Shown piece after piece: positions 31,021-34,052 of a DNA stretch of 34,052 nt. Origin of the DNA: Nocardia carnea. Its GTDB lineage: Bacteria > Actinomycetota > Actinomycetes > Mycobacteriales > Mycobacteriaceae. The DNA is taken from NCBI RefSeq assembly GCF_029869215.1, contig NZ_JARWPM010000394.1, forward strand, positions 1 to 34,052. The letters are read 5' to 3'. The first letter of the stretch is position 1, and every line of letters begins with the position of its first letter. Under the pieces are notes generated by a model. That model did no database searches. It was not told the DNA's origin and saw nothing but the letters and a program-made list of their open reading frames with translations. The translations under genes were made by a program, and so were the position numbers.

Positions 31021-31052
31021 GAGACCGGGTCACCGGCCGCGCAGCCGGTCTC
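31021..31052 (+). terminator. Hairpin directly after the MBL gene
   Basis: GAGACCGG (31021-31028) pairs with CCGGTCTC (31045-31052) immediately after the TGA. The gene on the other side of the gap converges, so a terminator is expected here. Confidence 0.55.
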
Positions 31053-31128
31053 GTCGCTGTACACCCCGGGTGCCCGACTGCCGGCGGTACGGTGACCGGA
31101 AACCCGAGGCACAGATCCGGCCCGCGGA

Positions 31129-31773
31129 TCAGTGCGCGGCCTCCCGGACTTCCTCGGCCAGTTCGTCGTCCAGCCCGACCCGCACCAGCGCCGCGGCCAG
31201 CTCGGCGGCATGGCTGCGCGGGGCGAGGCCGGCGAGCTTGCCGGGATCGGCGGGGAGATCGACGCGCTGCGCCCCGCGGACCGCCCGCTGATCGAAATGC
31301 GGGCGTACCCAGGGCCAGACATCCTGCACCTCGCGCAGGAAGATATCGCCGCCGGTGGGGCCGATACCGGTGAACTGCTGGAGCAGCTCCCCGGCGCGGT
31401 CGATATCGTGATCGGCTTCCTCGGCGAGTTTGCGCAGGTCGCCGTCGTATTTCTCGAGTGCCTTCCCGGCGATCTCCCCGAGCTGAGTGGCCGTCCGCTC
31501 GTCGTAGCGGCGGTAGTGGCCGCGCCCCAGCGCGTCGACCAAGTCCTGCCAGTCGGCGTCGGCGACCCTGTGCGCGGTTCGGTAGCCGCTGTGCACGAGT
31601 TCCGCCGTTGCCGCGATGGCGATATCGGCCGAGATCCGGGCGCTGAGCAGTTCGGAGAGCATCAGCAGCTGGAACAGCGGTGCGGGTTTGTCGTCGAGTT
31701 TTATCCCCGCTTCGGCGGCGTAGGTGCTACCCGCCCGGTCGAGCAATGCGTGCACGGTATCTCGCTGGCTCAT
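31129..31773 (-). CDS. Helix-hairpin-helix DNA glycosylase-like protein (endonuclease III-like)
   Basis: 214 aa from ATG 31773, which has a perfect AAGGAGG five bases upstream; the longer open frame to 31947 is not used. All-helical; the HhH motif is LLQQFTGIGPTGGDIFLREVQ (about 130-150), followed by DVWPWVRPHFDQRAV in the place of the catalytic Asp region. There is no C-terminal Fe-S cluster cysteine set and the protein is shorter than MutY or Nth. It therefore belongs to the small endonuclease III-like proteins often called simply endonuclease; activity not certain. Confidence 0.82.
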   Translation of the reverse strand: MSQRDTVHALLDRAGSTYAAEAGIKLDDKPAPLFQLLMLSELLSARISADIAIAATAELVHSGYRTAHRVADADWQDLVDALGRGHYRRYDERTATQLGEIAGKALEKYDGDLRKLAEEADHDIDRAGELLQQFTGIGPTGGDIFLREVQDVWPWVRPHFDQRAVRGAQRVDLPADPGKLAGLAPRSHAAELAAALVRVGLDDELAEEVREAAH

Positions 31774-31903
31774 GGCGCCTCCTTTTCCGTCGGCCCGGAT
31801 ACCCGGTGCCCGGCGATCCACACTGCCTTGCACGGCCGGTACCGGGCGCCGGTGCGGGTGCCACTCCCGGCGGACCCGGTCGCCGCACCCGAACGCGCCG
31901 GGC

Positions 31904-32866
31904 TCAGCCGACCGCCGCGGCGGCCCGCTCCGCACGGGCGGACTCACGGGCGAGCAACCGTGCCCGCTGCTCCTCGAACTTCAGGACATCCTTTTCCAGC
32001 TTGGCGAGATATTCGCCCAGTTCCTCACGGCTGCGCTCACCGCGCGCGGTGAAATCGGTGCGTTCGAAAACATTCCAGATGCGCAGCACCGGCATGAGCA
32101 CCTCGTCGAGATGCTGACGCAGATCGTAGATACCGTGCTTGACCATCAGGACCCCGTTGCGCCGCCAGTTCGGCATTCCCCTACCGGGCATGGCGAAATC
32201 CGTCACGATCTTGGTGACCGACTCCATGGCCTGGTCGGGAGCGAGGTCGAACGCCGCCGCGGCCAGGTTGCGGTAGAAGATCATATGCAGGTTCTCGTCG
32301 GTGGCGATGCGCTTGAGCATCCGGTCGGCGATGGGATCCTCGCAGACCTTTCCGGTGCAGCGGTGGCTGATCCGGGTGGCCAACTCCTGGAAGGTCACGT
32401 AGGCGACCTGGTCGAGCATGCCGTGGAAGTACTCGGGCGCATGCACGCCGCGGGTCATATGCACCATACGGTCGTTCTCCAGCGCCACCGGATCGACCCC
32501 GCGGGTGACGACCAGATAGTCGCGCATGGCGATGGCGTGCCGGTTCTCCTCCGCCGTCCACCGGCCCACCCAGGTGCCCCAGGCGCCGTCGCGGGAGAAA
32601 TGCTCGCTGATCGTCCGGTGATACGAGGGCAGGTTGTCCTCGGTGAGCAGGTTCGTGATCATCGCGACCTTCGCGACCTCCGACAGCCGAGACTGCTCGG
32701 GATCCCAGTCGACACCGCCCATGGCGGCGAAGTTGCGGCCCTCGTCCCACGGCACGTAGTCGTGCGGATTCCAGTCCTTGGCCGTGGCCAGGTGCCGATC
32801 CAGATTCTCGGCGACCACCGGTTCCAGCTCGACCAGCAATTCGTACTGCGTGATATCGCGTCCCAT
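31904..32866 (-). CDS. Acyl-[acyl-carrier-protein] desaturase (DesA-like)
   Basis: 320-aa soluble diiron desaturase that introduces a double bond in acyl-ACP. Diiron ligands: Glu76 region (LLTEDNLPSYH), Glu107 and His110 (EENRH), Glu161 (FQELATRISHR), Glu191 and His194 (DENLH). The two ExxH motifs are exact. DesA proteins of mycolate-containing actinobacteria feed oleate or meromycolate synthesis. Start ATG 32866 with AGAGGA upstream; the open frame to 32980 is not supported. The C-terminal 35 residues are charged and helical (EQRARLLARESARAERAAA). Same strand as, and 130 bases before, the glycosylase-like gene. Confidence 0.93.
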   Translation of the reverse strand: MGRDITQYELLVELEPVVAENLDRHLATAKDWNPHDYVPWDEGRNFAAMGGVDWDPEQSRLSEVAKVAMITNLLTEDNLPSYHRTISEHFSRDGAWGTWVGRWTAEENRHAIAMRDYLVVTRGVDPVALENDRMVHMTRGVHAPEYFHGMLDQVAYVTFQELATRISHRCTGKVCEDPIADRMLKRIATDENLHMIFYRNLAAAAFDLAPDQAMESVTKIVTDFAMPGRGMPNWRRNGVLMVKHGIYDLRQHLDEVLMPVLRIWNVFERTDFTARGERSREELGEYLAKLEKDVLKFEEQRARLLARESARAERAAAAVG

Positions 32867-33188
32867 GCAGATCCTCTCGGTTCGTCCTCGGAAAAACGAT
32901 CCGGAATCCGCACGATGGCGCGGCCGGCCCGATACCACCGCATACCGCGCTCGACGTTCCCGGATCGGGGTCGAACACACACTCCCGCGCGGCGTGACAT
33001 CCCCGCAGACCGCGCAGGTCCTGCTGACAGCTACCTAGCCGGTGCAGACGATACCCGCTGCCCGGCGCGACGCCGGACAGGCTCCGAGGTGCCGCCCACC
33101 GGGACGGCGGCGGCCCGGGTGCCGGACGGCGCGGTAGAACGGACGCCGACCTTGTCGAACCGGCCACCAGCAGCGGAGATACGCCAGC
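32867..33188. other. Divergent intergenic region without a gene
   Basis: 322 bases between desaturase (minus) and LLM gene (plus), both reading outward, so promoters for both must lie here. I saw no convincing -10/-35 pair, palindrome or small ORF with a good ribosome site. The open frames across it have no family-like sequence. Confidence 0.6.

Positions 33189-34052
<864 letters not shown>

Overview
The window is high-GC DNA from an actinobacterium of the order Mycobacteriales, most likely Nocardia or a close relative. This is inferred from GTG starts with GTGA/ATGA overlaps throughout, an actinobacterial-type QcrB, LMW-phosphatase-type ArsC proteins of the mycothiol/thioredoxin world, F420-type enzymes, a DesA-like acyl-ACP desaturase, and an arsR/cadI-like divergent pair next to an arsR-acr3 operon as in mycobacteria. 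Both window ends (about 1-125 and 33900-34052) are G/C homopolymer runs that look like unreliable contig ends, and a similar noisy patch lies inside a gene near 9353-9466. The species call is inference.

Layout. 192-4256 (minus): an LLM flavin monooxygenase, an OhrR-like MarR regulator that has lost its sensing cysteine, and a DHA2-type drug exporter translationally coupled to a TetR regulator, with a symmetric operator-like palindrome upstream. 4434-8408 (minus): an apparent operon of an ECF41/SigJ-type sigma factor, an ABC-2/YhgE-like membrane protein, an orphan cytochrome b (QcrB-like) and a small DUF2007-like protein. A pyridine-nucleotide-disulfide (NDH-2-like) oxidoreductase diverges from it at 8657-9925. 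10077-12934: a LysR regulator divergent from a PuuE-like polysaccharide deacetylase and a zinc-free quinone-reductase-like MDR enzyme. 13047-15157 (minus): a second NDH-2-like oxidoreductase coupled to a second ECF41 sigma factor. 15346-19475: a VOC protein with a tiny upstream ORF; then a SigJ-like sigma factor coupled to a VOC/F420-nitroreductase fusion; then a YciI (DGPF) protein coupled to an ECF42 sigma factor. In total there are four ECF sigma factors with C-terminal regulatory extensions in about 12 kb, two of them preceded by promoter-like sequences of the expected class.

19609-27388 is an arsenic-resistance island: arsR-acr3-three LMW-phosphatase/ArsC genes and a broken aquaporin-like (MIP) gene on plus; then, converging on minus, arsI-MFS-arsO-alpha/beta hydrolase, tightly coupled; then a second arsR on plus. 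Both arsR promoters carry the same palindrome (CGATAT-N6-ATATCG-like). Inorganic arsenate would be reduced by the ArsCs and exported by Acr3. ArsI, ArsO, the MFS protein and the hydrolase suggest an organoarsenical branch.

27495-34052: an alpha/beta hydrolase and a virginiamycin B lyase with its full catalytic residue set, a YczE/YitT membrane protein, an ODP-like metallo-beta-lactamase-fold protein, then (minus) a helix-hairpin-helix DNA glycosylase-like protein and an acyl-ACP desaturase, and finally (plus) an F420-type LLM oxidoreductase truncated by the end of the window. I saw no tRNA, rRNA, CRISPR array, insertion sequence or phage gene.
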